Shown here: positions 40,845 through 50,525 of the stretch, piece by piece
How the letters are laid out: each line of letters starts with the position of its first letter
How positions within the stretch are numbered: position 1 is the stretch's first letter
Position numbers and translations under genes: made by a program
Notes under the pieces: model-generated
The model's database searches: none
The model's input: only the letters and a program-made list of their open reading frames with translations
Told to the model about the DNA's origin: nothing
NCBI RefSeq assembly: GCF_000524195.1
Contig: NW_020170479.1
Coordinates: 107,683 to 171,682 of the forward strand
Origin: Echinococcus granulosus
Taxonomy: Eukaryota; Platyhelminthes; Cestoda; Cyclophyllidea; Taeniidae
Direction of reading: 5' to 3'
Length of the DNA: 64,000 nucleotides

Positions 40845-41372
40845 CTTTACCTCTCTACTAGCCGGATAGAACCCAAGTGGAATTGGTTGGGCAGCACTGA
40901 GGTAAAAACAAAGTGGCAGTAAGGAACAGACACTTTTAGGCCAGTGTTTTTGCGGATAACTATGGAAGGGCGTGATAGCCGGAACATGATCCCGTCCTCC
41001 AATGCATTTCCCACATAGAATGAAATACCAGATCCAGTAGGATTGCCAAGAGGGATCAGCAACGCTGCAGTCAAATATCTTTGAAGTTACCCGCCAATTT
41101 TGATGACTAAAGTGTTTGGCTAGTAGGTGTTTTTTTTACAGCACTAGTTATCTTGCATTGGCTGGTGTGGAGGATGACCGAAGAAGGGCTGGAGATGACG
41201 CTTAAAAGAGGAGAGGAGCCATGTGGTGAGTTGGCTGTGTGTTTAACTCCTGGTTTATAGTAGGTATTTAGGCTATGCCGGTAAATCCAACCTTTTCTCG
41301 AAGTCGACAAAACATATTCTGTCAGGCTATTGTGTCTTCTTTTGTCTTTAGGGAAGTGTTGGGGCGCAAACA
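40845..41372 (+). repeat. dispersed repeat family E, near-complete copy
   Basis: The most complete unit seen. It has the left part (CTCTACTAGCCGGATA, TTGGTTGGGCAGCACTGAGG, GGAAGGGCGTGAT), the middle (ACAGCACTAGTTAT, GGATGACCGAAGAAGGGC, ACGCTTAAAAGAGGAGAGG) and the right part (TGTGTTTAACTCCTGG, GGCTATGCCGGTAAATCC, TGTGTCTTCTTTTGTC, TAGGGAAGTG). It joins segments seen separately elsewhere, so these modules belong to one element of about 530 bp. Confidence 0.75.
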
Positions 41373-41867
41373 TAGTATATTTTTAAAAAGCAGATGTACT
41401 TATTTGCAACCAACTTTTTAAGCTAAAGTTTTCGATCTTGCGATTTGATTCATCAGCCAATGATTTGCCTTTGTTTTACCATGTCTAGATGGTATTTGTG
41501 CAGTTTTTAATAATTTTTGTGGAATCACTCCTAATTTAAATCTGAAAGGGCATTTAACGCTTCGCTAACTTCAAGTTTAAAAATATCTTTAAAAATTTTT
41601 TAGTATTTTTTTTAAATCGAATTTTGAATAACTTTTCACTTTGCCCTTATCGTATGCATCGGAAGAGTGATTTAAACAATGGCTAGAAGTAATGCACTTA
41701 CATGGTGGCAAATTATCCTTTAGATTAATGAACTTTTAACGTCCTTTTCAAGATCTCTTTTTATGCGGATTCTCCACTGACTGGTCACTTGAGGAGACCA
41801 ATAGGCAGGCAGCAGAGTAAGTAGTACGCCAGTGCTTTGCAATAAACCTCTCATTTTTTCCCATCCC
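41373..41867. other. AT-rich region upstream of the pseudo-receptor
   Basis: No gene seen. A CCAAT box lies at 41798-41802, about 65 bp before the old start codon of the receptor relic. Confidence 0.5.
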
Positions 41868-42687
41868 ATGGCTAACCATCAGAATATCACTTTTATTAAT
41901 TCACACTTGACCCGATTTATTAATCAGATCCTCCTCATCTACATTGGATACCCTATAATGCTCGTTGGGATCACAACTAGTCTCCTCATCCTCTTGCTCT
42001 TCCTTTGGGACTCCCAAACCTTTGTCAGTACGCGTTTTATCCTCTCTTGCACCGCAGCTGCTGATATTGGCTACCTCTCCTTTTTGCTCATTTTCTGCCT
42101 TTTTCAAGTCATTGAAAGCATCGAATGTCCTATTGTATTAGCCCTCCTTTACTGCGCTTTCAACATCTTCGAAATCTTTTGCAATTGGCTTCTCACCGTC
42201 ATGTCTCTTGAACGCGTCCCCTTTTTTCTAAACCCATCAAATTTAAAATTCTCTGGAACCTCAATCACGTACGTATTATTGTAATCTGTACAGGTGGTTC
42301 ATATTTTTATGGACCTTCTGGCCCTCACATGCATCCCCGTCATATTGATGCTCGTCTTCTCCTTACTAACCACCAGGACCATCACCAATGCAATGCAGAA
42401 GAAGCTCACGGAGATGAAAATGGAAACTTCAATGAAGAAATGCCAGAAAACTCGATGAAAATTGTGTCACTCTTGTTAAATGCTTTAATTGTTTTCGTGG
42501 TCACATCGCTACCAGAAATCCCTAGTAGTATTCTTAAGACTTATGTGATGTTAAATGAGGTAGAGGAAGTTAATTAAAAGCCATATCTAGTGTGATGAGC
42601 GGGTTTACGAATCTGCTCTCTGTTATCAACTCTACCTCCAACTTCTTTACCTACATTGTCCAGAGCAGCCGCATCGGGGTATGCTGA
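41868..42687 (+). pseudogene. broken paralogue of the rhodopsin-like receptor
   Basis: Remains of a receptor related to 12020-13135. An ATG at 41868 opens 138 codons covering helices 1-3, with shared landmarks GYP, VGITTS, STRFILS, the helix 2 Asp in ADIG and the helix 3 end NWLLTVMSLER. The frame then breaks. Helix 4 begins in another frame (42246-42292, ILWN) and is mostly deleted. Helix 5 is read from 42294 (FMDLLALT). Loop 3 and helix 6 lie in a second frame ending at 42577 (SLPEIPSS). Helix 7 lies in the third frame (42586-42687), with INSTSNFFTY matching NSTSNFFVY of the intact gene. The changes of frame plus the roughly 40-residue deletion make a functional protein very unlikely. An upstream CCAAT box argues against a processed retrocopy, though the source is intronless. 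Confidence 0.85.
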
Positions 42688-43159
42688 TAGACTGCCTTTA
42701 TTCTCGAAGAATTAAAAAAGCGAAAACATCTAAGATCTCTAGTCTCACATAAAAAGACTTTTTTGGCCTAATTTGAGGAAATGTTTGATTATCCTGTGCA
42801 TTTATTTTTGTCCAATAAACGGAACTCTGTTGAATCATAATAATTTTAATATTGAAAGGGAAGAAATGGCTTTCTCAGGGATTTCTAATGAGGAAGTATT
42901 GAAGTAGGCCAAGACTTTATTTTTAAGACCTAGGAAGGGACATTGCGAAGATGGCACCAAAAGCAGTAGTAAGTGACCTTTGTGCCCTATTGCAATTTAA
43001 AAGACGGTGAACATATCTGTTTAGACAGATCTAGACTTTGATTGTCAAGTCGTTGGGCAGCAAAAACAACGGGCTGGCGTACAGAAAACGGCGTCCAAAA
43101 ACAAATGATAATTCTTGTCAATGGAGGTAAAAAGTACCATGAAAATCTATTACTCCAGA
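42688..43159. other. intergenic, no gene recognised
   Basis: Sequence following the pseudo-receptor. CCAATAAACGG at about 42812 contains an AATAAA that could be its old poly(A) signal. Nothing else is seen. Confidence 0.45.
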
Positions 43160-43485
43160 AAGCTTAAAATGCACTTATTTTACCAATTGCACGCCTAGTT
43201 TTACCATCATGTTTCCGAGAATGGAATCCACAAGTTTCAAGAAATCACGTAAGTCCATCACGGCCGCACCGTTAATTAATCATAGCTGCGAAATATCAGC
43301 TCATAGAACACCCCATTCTTCATTGCTCATAAAAGCATAACCTCTCGTCGTGAAATTGCACATGAGAGGGGTCCTTCCATAGCAGTAGCAAACACCCTCC
43401 TCAAGCAATTGCAACCTTGGATGGCGAAGCGAGGTAATTTGTCCGATTTCACAAATTTGACTCTTGCAAATATGGCAGCAGGATA
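43160..43485 (+). repeat. dispersed repeat family C, copy 2, next to assembly gap
   Basis: Diverged copy of 34165-34545, same orientation, ending about 15 bp before the 100-N gap. A repeat at the gap edge may explain the failed assembly. The minus-strand frame running into the gap is not supported as a gene. Confidence 0.65.
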
Positions 43486-43499
43486 GTGCATCGGGATTT

Positions 43500-43599
43500 N
43501 NNNNNNNNNNNNNNNNNNNNNNNNNNNNNNNNNNNNNNNNNNNNNNNNNNNNNNNNNNNNNNNNNNNNNNNNNNNNNNNNNNNNNNNNNNNNNNNNNNN
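43500..43599. other. assembly gap (100 N)
   Basis: Exactly 100 N, a conventional filler for a scaffold join of unknown size. Distances across it should not be trusted. Confidence 0.99.
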
Positions 43600-44194
43600 G
43601 TGTCTTCACTAAATCTTATTCCCTCTGACACAATTTGGCATTCCGTGTCGACTCTCCACGGTTTCGTAATATTTTGCAGTCACACTACTATTGGAAGCCA
43701 GGATGCAAGTTGTGTTTGGTCTCCTATCTTTTCAGCAATTTATCGCAAGACTTCTTGAAGGACAAATATCTGCGGTAGTTACTCGGTTATGATGTTCCAG
43801 CTCTAAAGCATGATTGGCCAGGACTTTTGGCTAGATTGCCACCATCATTTGGGAGTCTTCACGTGGATCGCTAAAATTGAGGAGGTTCTTTCACCGTTTC
43901 TTCTAACGTGCAGAATGAGTAAATCCTCCGAGGGCTTGTAGTGAGGTAGTCAATATGGCACAGTAGAAACCGAGTAGGACGAGTCGGCCAGGCGCTGCCC
44001 GACATTTGTGGTGTATTTCTTACATCTTCTAGCAGTAGGCAGTGTCAAAGTCAGTAAATCAACTTAATGCAATTTACAAAGGGACAATAACTATCTATAC
44101 AACGAAGTGAAAGAGACGCATTGCTGACGTTGAAATCCAATGTCCTCCCACCTCATGCAAATTTAATGACTACCATCCTCATATCGTGGCTGCT
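43600..44194. other. intergenic, no gene recognised
   Basis: Nothing recognisable. Base composition is less AT-rich than in the left part of the window. Confidence 0.5.
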
Positions 44195-44285
44195 TCTTCA
44201 TGCACAGACGGCATTGTGATGGCCACCGCAGAAGAGTTACGACATAAAAAAGCTGGAGATAACGCCTAAGCTCGCCATGCAGTGA
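44195..44285 (+). repeat. dispersed repeat family E, middle fragment
   Basis: GCACAGACGGCATTGTGATG, then GGCCACC, then AAGCTGGAGATAACGCCTAAG corresponds to the middle section near 41140-41210 (ACAGCACTAG..., GGGCTGGAGATGACGCTTAA). It is degraded. Confidence 0.5.
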
Positions 44286-46915
44286 TTTGAAATTTGTTCG
44301 ATCATATATTTAATCACTCAGCTTCTCCTTTCTCCTCAATTAGTACTTCTGCCGGACGGGATATTCCTTCTACCGCGCCTACTAGCCTCCCTATCCTACT
44401 ATACGACAGTAATGCATCTCCTTTTACATGATAATGTCTTGCTGATGACCCAGGCAGCGCCACACAACTCATTGGACTTTATTTATTTTCCCCTCTACAA
44501 AGACATAGAATAAAATTCAAGGTGCAAGAAAGGGATCTAGCAGTGACAAGAAGTAAACTTTAAGGAGATGAATGAAATGTGGTGGAGAGACTTTGATGAC
44601 CGGTAAGTATTGTGTCCATAATAACAACGCGGTAAAATCAGTATGTGCGGAAAAGGTCCATAGTATCACAAGTGTTACGGAAATTCAATTTATTACAAAT
44701 TCCACAGGATAGTGATCACTGACTTCTTTGGCCTAAAACAAAATGCATATCAACATCACACGTCTGTGCAAGAAAATGAAGAGCCGAATATCAACGTGCC
44801 GCTTCATGTGGCTGAACACCGTCAGCGATTTAATCGAGTCCACATACAATAGTGGTGTGGACACATCAGTATCAACAAAGCATCAAAATAATACTACTTT
44901 ACTCCATACATGATTGCATTAAGTGCTAAGACAAAGGACAACTCGACAACTAACCTTGCTTAAGTTTACCTCAAAGACCCTTTGAAAATTGAAAGGAATC
45001 CCAGTAGGAATTCGCTTGGCCAGTTTATTGCCCTTTGTTATAACCCTGTAAGTCACAACACACTCAATTCTTGCTCACTCAAGTACTGATTCCTCTTCAT
45101 ATTTCACAAACAATTTACTATTCATTTTTCCTGTCCTATCCACAAACAACATAATTTTGCTGAGTATTTCAGTTCCTGGATCGTCGTTTCGGTTTCGTGG
45201 ACACTTAATTCCCAGTTCTTGTAGTTTCGCCGGGCGGCATGGCCGCCGGGCCACGCCGATAGAAACCGTCACTTCTCTACGTCGATCTACACACTCAGCC
45301 CTACTATTATGTCTCCGTTCACCCTATGGATGCAAAATCCTTCAATAATGAAAGTAAGTTTAAAACTTGGTCAGTAAAAACAAAACGGATTTGTAGATCA
45401 AAGAAGTAACTATTAAATTTAGTAAGCCCTATAATGTGGTTTTGAATTGGACAAAGGATTAGAAATCTATCATGCAAAATGAAAGATTTATCGAGAATGG
45501 CCCCAGTGGATTGAAGGACCCAATTGTTCAATGTGAAGCACTCAAAGTTGGCGTCGAGTGTTTCCCACTAACACCTCTTTCTCCTAAGAACCTTGCCCGA
45601 CAACCGAAACACTCCTCAAGCATTCTTCTCTAAAGTGTTTGCGCGAAATCATGCAACCGTGGTCAAAAGAAGGCACAGCAGTGTTGAAATTTGAAACACC
45701 GGTAGACGAGGTAATTGACAGGTTTACCATAACTTAAAAGGTGTGCTGCACCAATGTCGGCGACGTAGGCTCACTTCCAGCAGGCGATTGCATCGGCAAA
45801 ATTCTGTCCACTAAGACGGAGACCTAAATTGATGGGAAAGACACCAAATTTCCCATTTAAAAGAAAGGAAGGTTTAACAAAACTGTGCTATGATCGCTAA
45901 GCTAAACAAGTCCATTTAGTCATTCGATTCAAATCGGGTAAGCAAATAAGCTCAACAGTCCATGCATCATGAAGTAAAATTTGCTTTCAGATTTTGCATT
46001 TCTCTATTCACGCAACTTATCGAACCCGATGCTCATTAGCAATCTTCTTAGAATGCCTGGATGGAGTGGTGAACCTAGTGTCAACTATTATCTATATGTC
46101 ATACCGACTCATTTTCTGATTGGAGTCTTTTATCTGAGCACCATGCGCCGAACTCCCTGGGACATTGCTGAGAAACACGGATGCAAGACTCTCAACGCAC
46201 GACAGTTGAGAAATGAAACGTCACTCTCGTCACCGTGGCCCTTCCTGTGGGAAGCACTTTACCGACATCGAGGCGAAGTAGACAGAAAATACAGTTAAAA
46301 TCTCCTGTCTCCTCTGAGCTCGGTGCTACACTGAACTGGCACATCATCAAATCTACATATTGACAGTGAGTCGTTATTTTGGTAGAGAGTACAAGGATGC
46401 AAAGACGCTAAACAGACAACGCATGCAACACCACTTATTTAGGAATTAACGTATCAGCATGCGAAGATGGATGGAGAGAGGAGATGGGCAGGAGCGCAAC
46501 TTCCTCAATGACGCACTCCACGATCCCCTTCAAGGGCGATCCGCCCTGCTTGTTTTTCAATCTCAAGCTTTAGTTTACTTCTGGGTCGACAGATGGCCAC
46601 TTGATTACATCAGGGCAGAAGAATTAAGTCGTCTGTATTAACACCACTGAATGGCAAACCAAAGCTTCACACTTATTTTACACATTCTTGATGATTGAAT
46701 GAGATCTAAAATTATTTGCCCGTTTGGGAAAGTGATGAAATATGCTTGTCTAATTTGAGCTAAATCCGATTTAACAAAACCATCAAACGATAAACTCAAA
46801 AAGTGACTTGCATAGAGGTAGGCTAGCACACTCAAAAATCAAACAAGGCTAGGGAAACGAGTGTGATTCAATCAGGCGACATGTTTGTAGTTACATTAGA
46901 GAACAAAAAACCAAC
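44286..46915. other. intergenic with unassigned coding-like patches
   Basis: Patches at 45981-46298 and 46459-46641 have open frames of 105 and 60 codons with mixed composition but no family I recognise. A second frame near 46180-46270 contains Cys/His spacing faintly like a decayed C2H2 zinc finger. A 45160-45275 segment belongs to repeat family D. Confidence 0.4.
45160..45275 (+). repeat. dispersed repeat family D, copy 1
   Basis: Shares TCGTTTCGGTTTCGTGGACA and GTAGTTTCGCCGGGCGGCAT with copy 2 at 48105-48225 (GCGTTTTGGTTTCGCCGGCA and TGTTTCCACCGGACGGCAT). It is GC-rich, with the near-palindrome GGCGGCATGGCCGCC. Both copies have minus-strand frames with a similar basic Arg/Cys-rich peptide (RPCRP, KC-RN), so an old coding element is possible. 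Confidence 0.6.
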
Positions 46916-48104
46916 CTGTTGTAGGTACAGTCTCACTTGGCTACAGTCGTGTCCATTTCATCTCTAATGAGCCATTTGTACCGGCAGTCGGCTGTCAAAA
47001 GCAGTTCACCTCGAACCCATTTGGAGAGGTAACCGCAGTCTGCATTCATGTCACCCAAGATGATCAGATTCTACGGAGGTCAAATGGCAGCCGTAGATGT
47101 AACTTCAGTCCGTGCTGATATCGCTACATTACAGCTGCTTTAACTACGCACGCCTTCTGCATTCTCTAAATTTGACCGCCATGTTCGTGCCATGGAGCTG
47201 ATAATGTTTGTTCTTTTACACATCTATATTAACTGTGCTTCTTGAATGAGATGCCTCTACCACCTGAGAGACGATTGAGTGAGTAATGAGTACTCTGAGT
47301 ACTTCAGCCACAAATACACACACGCACACACACAGGCCCCTAATCAAGTGGGAAGGGGAAGAAATTGTCCAGAGATTGATCAGACACACAAAATAGCAAC
47401 AAATTTCACTTAAAATTGTAAACAAACTTCGCACAGGAAAAGCCTAGTGGAAGTGGTCTTACCTTAGTGCGTGCGGATTTCACACACTATTGTGTGACAT
47501 CGTAGAGAGCATCTATTTCACTTTCGACATACTTCGGCAAGATATGAACTGTCAAAACTCCTACCTTCAATCTACTCTAGAAGAATGAAACCGCATATTG
47601 TCAGCTGTTCCTTAGTTGGCCTGAATTTCTTCAGTAGATTGCACTTTAATGCTCTCCGCTAAAATTCATTCAGTGTGCAGTTGTTTCAAAATGGTTTGTC
47701 TCAACCTTTGCCTTCTCTCGGAGACCAATACTCATTGCCTTCGTGGGAAATCGAAAGGATCACTTAATTCATTACCACTGATTAAGTAAGGTTATGTCAT
47801 TTGCAGGATGGCAGAAAGGTCTGGGCTTACAAGGTGCCAATGCACGCGTCACCTTGTAGAAGGCGCTGTCAAAGCCTAAATACTGCAACAAAATTGGTCG
47901 TTTAGGTACGCTTGATCACCTTTGCTTCACCACTATCAATTGTAATGGATAGGCAAAGGTACCACATTAGACTACAAGTGTAGTCACTGTCCCGTTGTGT
48001 TTTAAAAGGAGGTAAAATGTGAGGACTTGTTGCTGCATTGTACTGGCGACTAAAATTACTAGCGCTATAGTGTGAACTTGCATGCGAAATATTTGGTGGT
48101 GTAA

Positions 48105-48225
48105 CGAAACCGTGGCGAATGGATAAGGCGTTTTGGTTTCGCCGGCATTTATGCCTCCACCTTTGTGTTTCCACCGGACGGCATGGCCTCCAACCCTTCT
48201 GCACGTCGCCGGCGCTTATCTTATC
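48105..48225 (+). repeat. dispersed repeat family D, copy 2
   Basis: Partner of 45160-45275, lying within a probable intron of the DNase-like relic. It contains GCGTTTTGGTTTCGCCGGCA, TGCCTCCACCTTTGTGTTTC and ACCGGACGGCATGGCC. A much weaker third trace may lie near 48430-48460 (GATTTCGTCGGCATTGG). Confidence 0.6.
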
Positions 48226-48857
48226 CTACAATGATGACTGCTTTATCTTGGGGAAAGACTCAGGGCGCTACAGTTACATACACCTACTAAGCAATGCGTA
48301 GGGACAACGTCTGTTTGTACTAGTCATAAAAAAGCATTTCTTAAATGGAACCATGGCATAAAAAATTGAATAGAAGCACCCAAATGCACCTCTTTAGTGA
48401 TCTCGGCAAAACAGTCTGGCGGTAGTTCAAATGCCTTTGATTTCGTCGGCATTGGGGTACTTCCAATAAGAGTAATCTTATCTGGTTTAAAGGTGAGTGA
48501 AACGGTTTATTGCGAATTATTATATCCATCTCCAGAAAATACTAAACTGTACAGTTAAAAGGAAGATAATCGCCTTGACGTAAAATCTGGAGGTGTAACT
48601 TCAAGGGGAGTGCACCAGAGGTGGATAACTAACGTTAATTTTAAAAGTCGCACAAAATAATGGCGGAGCATAAGGTTAGAACTACAGAATAAATCCTCTC
48701 TACGTTGATCAGGTGGATATTTCAAGCAGAAGAGTTGCATCTCAAAATAGTAGCTGATTTGTACTAAGTAGGAAGAATCAAACCTACATATGCAGAATAA
48801 ATCACCATCCATCTTATGCCTGCTTCAAATGGCTTATACTTCTACCCCTATGCACTC

Positions 48858-48874
48858 ATATATATATATATATA
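48858..48874. repeat. TA microsatellite
   Basis: An uninterrupted AT/TA dinucleotide run of 17 bases, between DNase-relic exons. Confidence 0.9.
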
Positions 48875-49071
48875 CAACATTGTGGATCATTTGAAGGAAA
48901 TTATGCCCTGAAATACTGTAACATATTCAGCTATCAAGGCATTCCTTCATAAATCATGTTGTTCAACTCTACATAAGAATGAGCTGCATGATTTACCGAT
49001 AGATGAATTCAATCTGTTCCTTAGATGAGTTTCTTTCTTTTCTTGGTCTCACCAGCACTCTGTAATTCGCA

Positions 49072-49721
49072 CTACAAAGTTGGAAGAAAAAGAAGGAAGC
49101 ATGCTATTGGGATTACTGGGGTAAAACTTGCAAATTATCCCAAAACATGTTGATGTTGGAACACTTTCAAGATGCTGGCGGATGGGCCGAAGATGGTGGT
49201 TTCCAAAACATATGTCCAGAAGACCAAAAAAGTGCTTTTCTCACTTTACAGCAATGCAAGAATTACATCACCAAATTAGTAACAGAAATATGAAAAAAGC
49301 AGCAATTGGGCCATTATGAATATCAACGGCAAATAGTTGAATAGGTGAGAAGAAAAATCCTGATTCTGTACTGCTCTGAGGTTAATAAGTGTCCCATCAT
49401 AGTGATTTGGAATTGAGCAATGATTTACCGAGTAGAAGGATATAATAGTTTTGCGGAAATAAAGATAGATTATCCTCTGCTTCATGGAGAGCGATGAAGG
49501 GATTCACGTGGGCTATAACGTTGAGGTCGGCTGCAACTAACGACCGTATCTACCAAATCATAGATAATATCTCCCTGTTGTAGCCGTTACGTCTTGTAAG
49601 TAAGTGTACTTGCTACCAATGTAAGAGTAAAAAGTCAACTCTCTTCAGTGGATGACAGGACTACCAATGCCACTCACAACGCTACCATCTAGAAGGTACT
49701 CCACTAACTCCACCCGAACAC
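49072..49721. other. region upstream of the DNase-like relic
   Basis: The missing 5' exons should lie at or beyond this stretch on the minus strand. I could not find the family's N-terminal strand (FNIxxFG) or QE motif. A 69-codon minus-strand frame (49485-49276) with a hydrophobic end is unassigned. Confidence 0.4.
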
Positions 49722-50525
49722 ATCGCAAATGACTGGCAGCTCAAATAATTAAGGTGGGATTTACTGTTAGCGATAGTGGATAAAATTCATTGAGTAACAG
49801 TTTGCCTATAATGTTCAATGCGTTCGCTCAGCTTAGTGACCTCCTCTAACTTTCCAGTCAACTCCTCCCATATCTTCACAATTCACGGTTCTGCTGATAG
49901 AGAGTTGGCTGTTGGGTGCTTTTCCCAGAAGGAACGACTACATTTTGATGACTGACTCGAGACGTGGACCAAAAAAGCGATGCAAACTACGTTCGAAGAG
50001 GAGAGGGGTTATGCGATACGTTGTTTGTTTAACTCCAGGTTTTTGGCAACAGATCACAAATGACTAATAACTCAAATAAGTAAGGATCGATTCACTTTTA
50101 GCGAAAGGGCATAAAATTCGTTGAGTACCAGCTTGCGTATAATGCTCAATGCGTTCGCTCAGTTTAGTAACTTTCACTAACTTTCAAACCAACTGCTCTG
50201 ATTACTTTATTATTCGCGTTTCCGCTTGTGGACAGTTGGTTTGTGGGTGTTTTTCCTAACAGCACCAACGACGTTGGGATAGCTGGCGCGAGAGATCGAC
50301 CCAATGAAGTGCCACGAACGATGTTTAAAAGAGGTGGCATTTCATATAATTACTTGTTTATTCAACCCGAGGTTAATAGCAATGAATTACTCAGGAGCTC
50401 TCACATCGTATCTGCATCATCCGGCCTGGCCTTTGGCCATGCCACTTGCCCCAACCTCTATTCTACCTCGCCAATACATACGCAACCCGCTCACTATGTC
50501 CTCCTACATCTTCAGGAAAGTATTG
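49722..50525 (+). repeat. tandem duplication within repeat family E
   Basis: Two head-to-tail copies offset by about 331 bp. The first (about 49722-50043) starts ATCGCAAATGACT. The second (about 50053-50375) starts ATCACAAATGACT. Both carry ATAAAATTC-TTGAGTA, ATAATG-TCAATGCGTTCGCT, a GGTGTTTTTCC/GGTGCTTTTCC block and a TTGTTT-AACCC/AACTCC end. The second copy continues into the family E right part: GGCCTGGCCTTTGGCCATGC, CTCACTATGTCCTCCTACAT, AGGAAAGTATTG. The left half of this unit differs from the left part at 40845, so the family has variable left ends. Confidence 0.8.

Larger units (their letters stand above)
46916..49071 (-). pseudogene. DNase I-like endonuclease, multi-exon relic
   Basis: Three exons read on the minus strand match the DNase I family (Ca/Mg-dependent endonucleases). 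Exon 49071-48997 ends with KEQIEFIYR (family KEQYAFIYR). Its acceptor is TTCCAACTTTGTAG and its donor CG/GTAAAT. Exon 47576-47463 reads GVLTVHILPKYVESEIDALY and keeps the His of the H-x-x-P motif. It lies between TTCATTCTTCTAG and AAG/GTAAGA. Exon 47070-46916 reads LIILGDMNADCGYLS, then KWLIRDEMDTTV, and ends DCTYNR at AG/GTTG. It keeps the Asp and Asn of GDxNAD, but the Asp of the family motif CAYDR is Asn. In-frame stops are TAG at 47489-47487 and TGA at 46935-46933. A further candidate exon, 48546-48388, has a strong acceptor, compatible phase and one TAA. First and last exons were not found. Introns and splice sites are kept, so it is a decayed gene, not a retrocopy. Confidence 0.8.

Noticed and set aside
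46180..46300. Possible C2H2 zinc-finger relic
   Set aside because: The Cys/His spacing needs a change of frame and two stops within 40 codons. Too weak to call.
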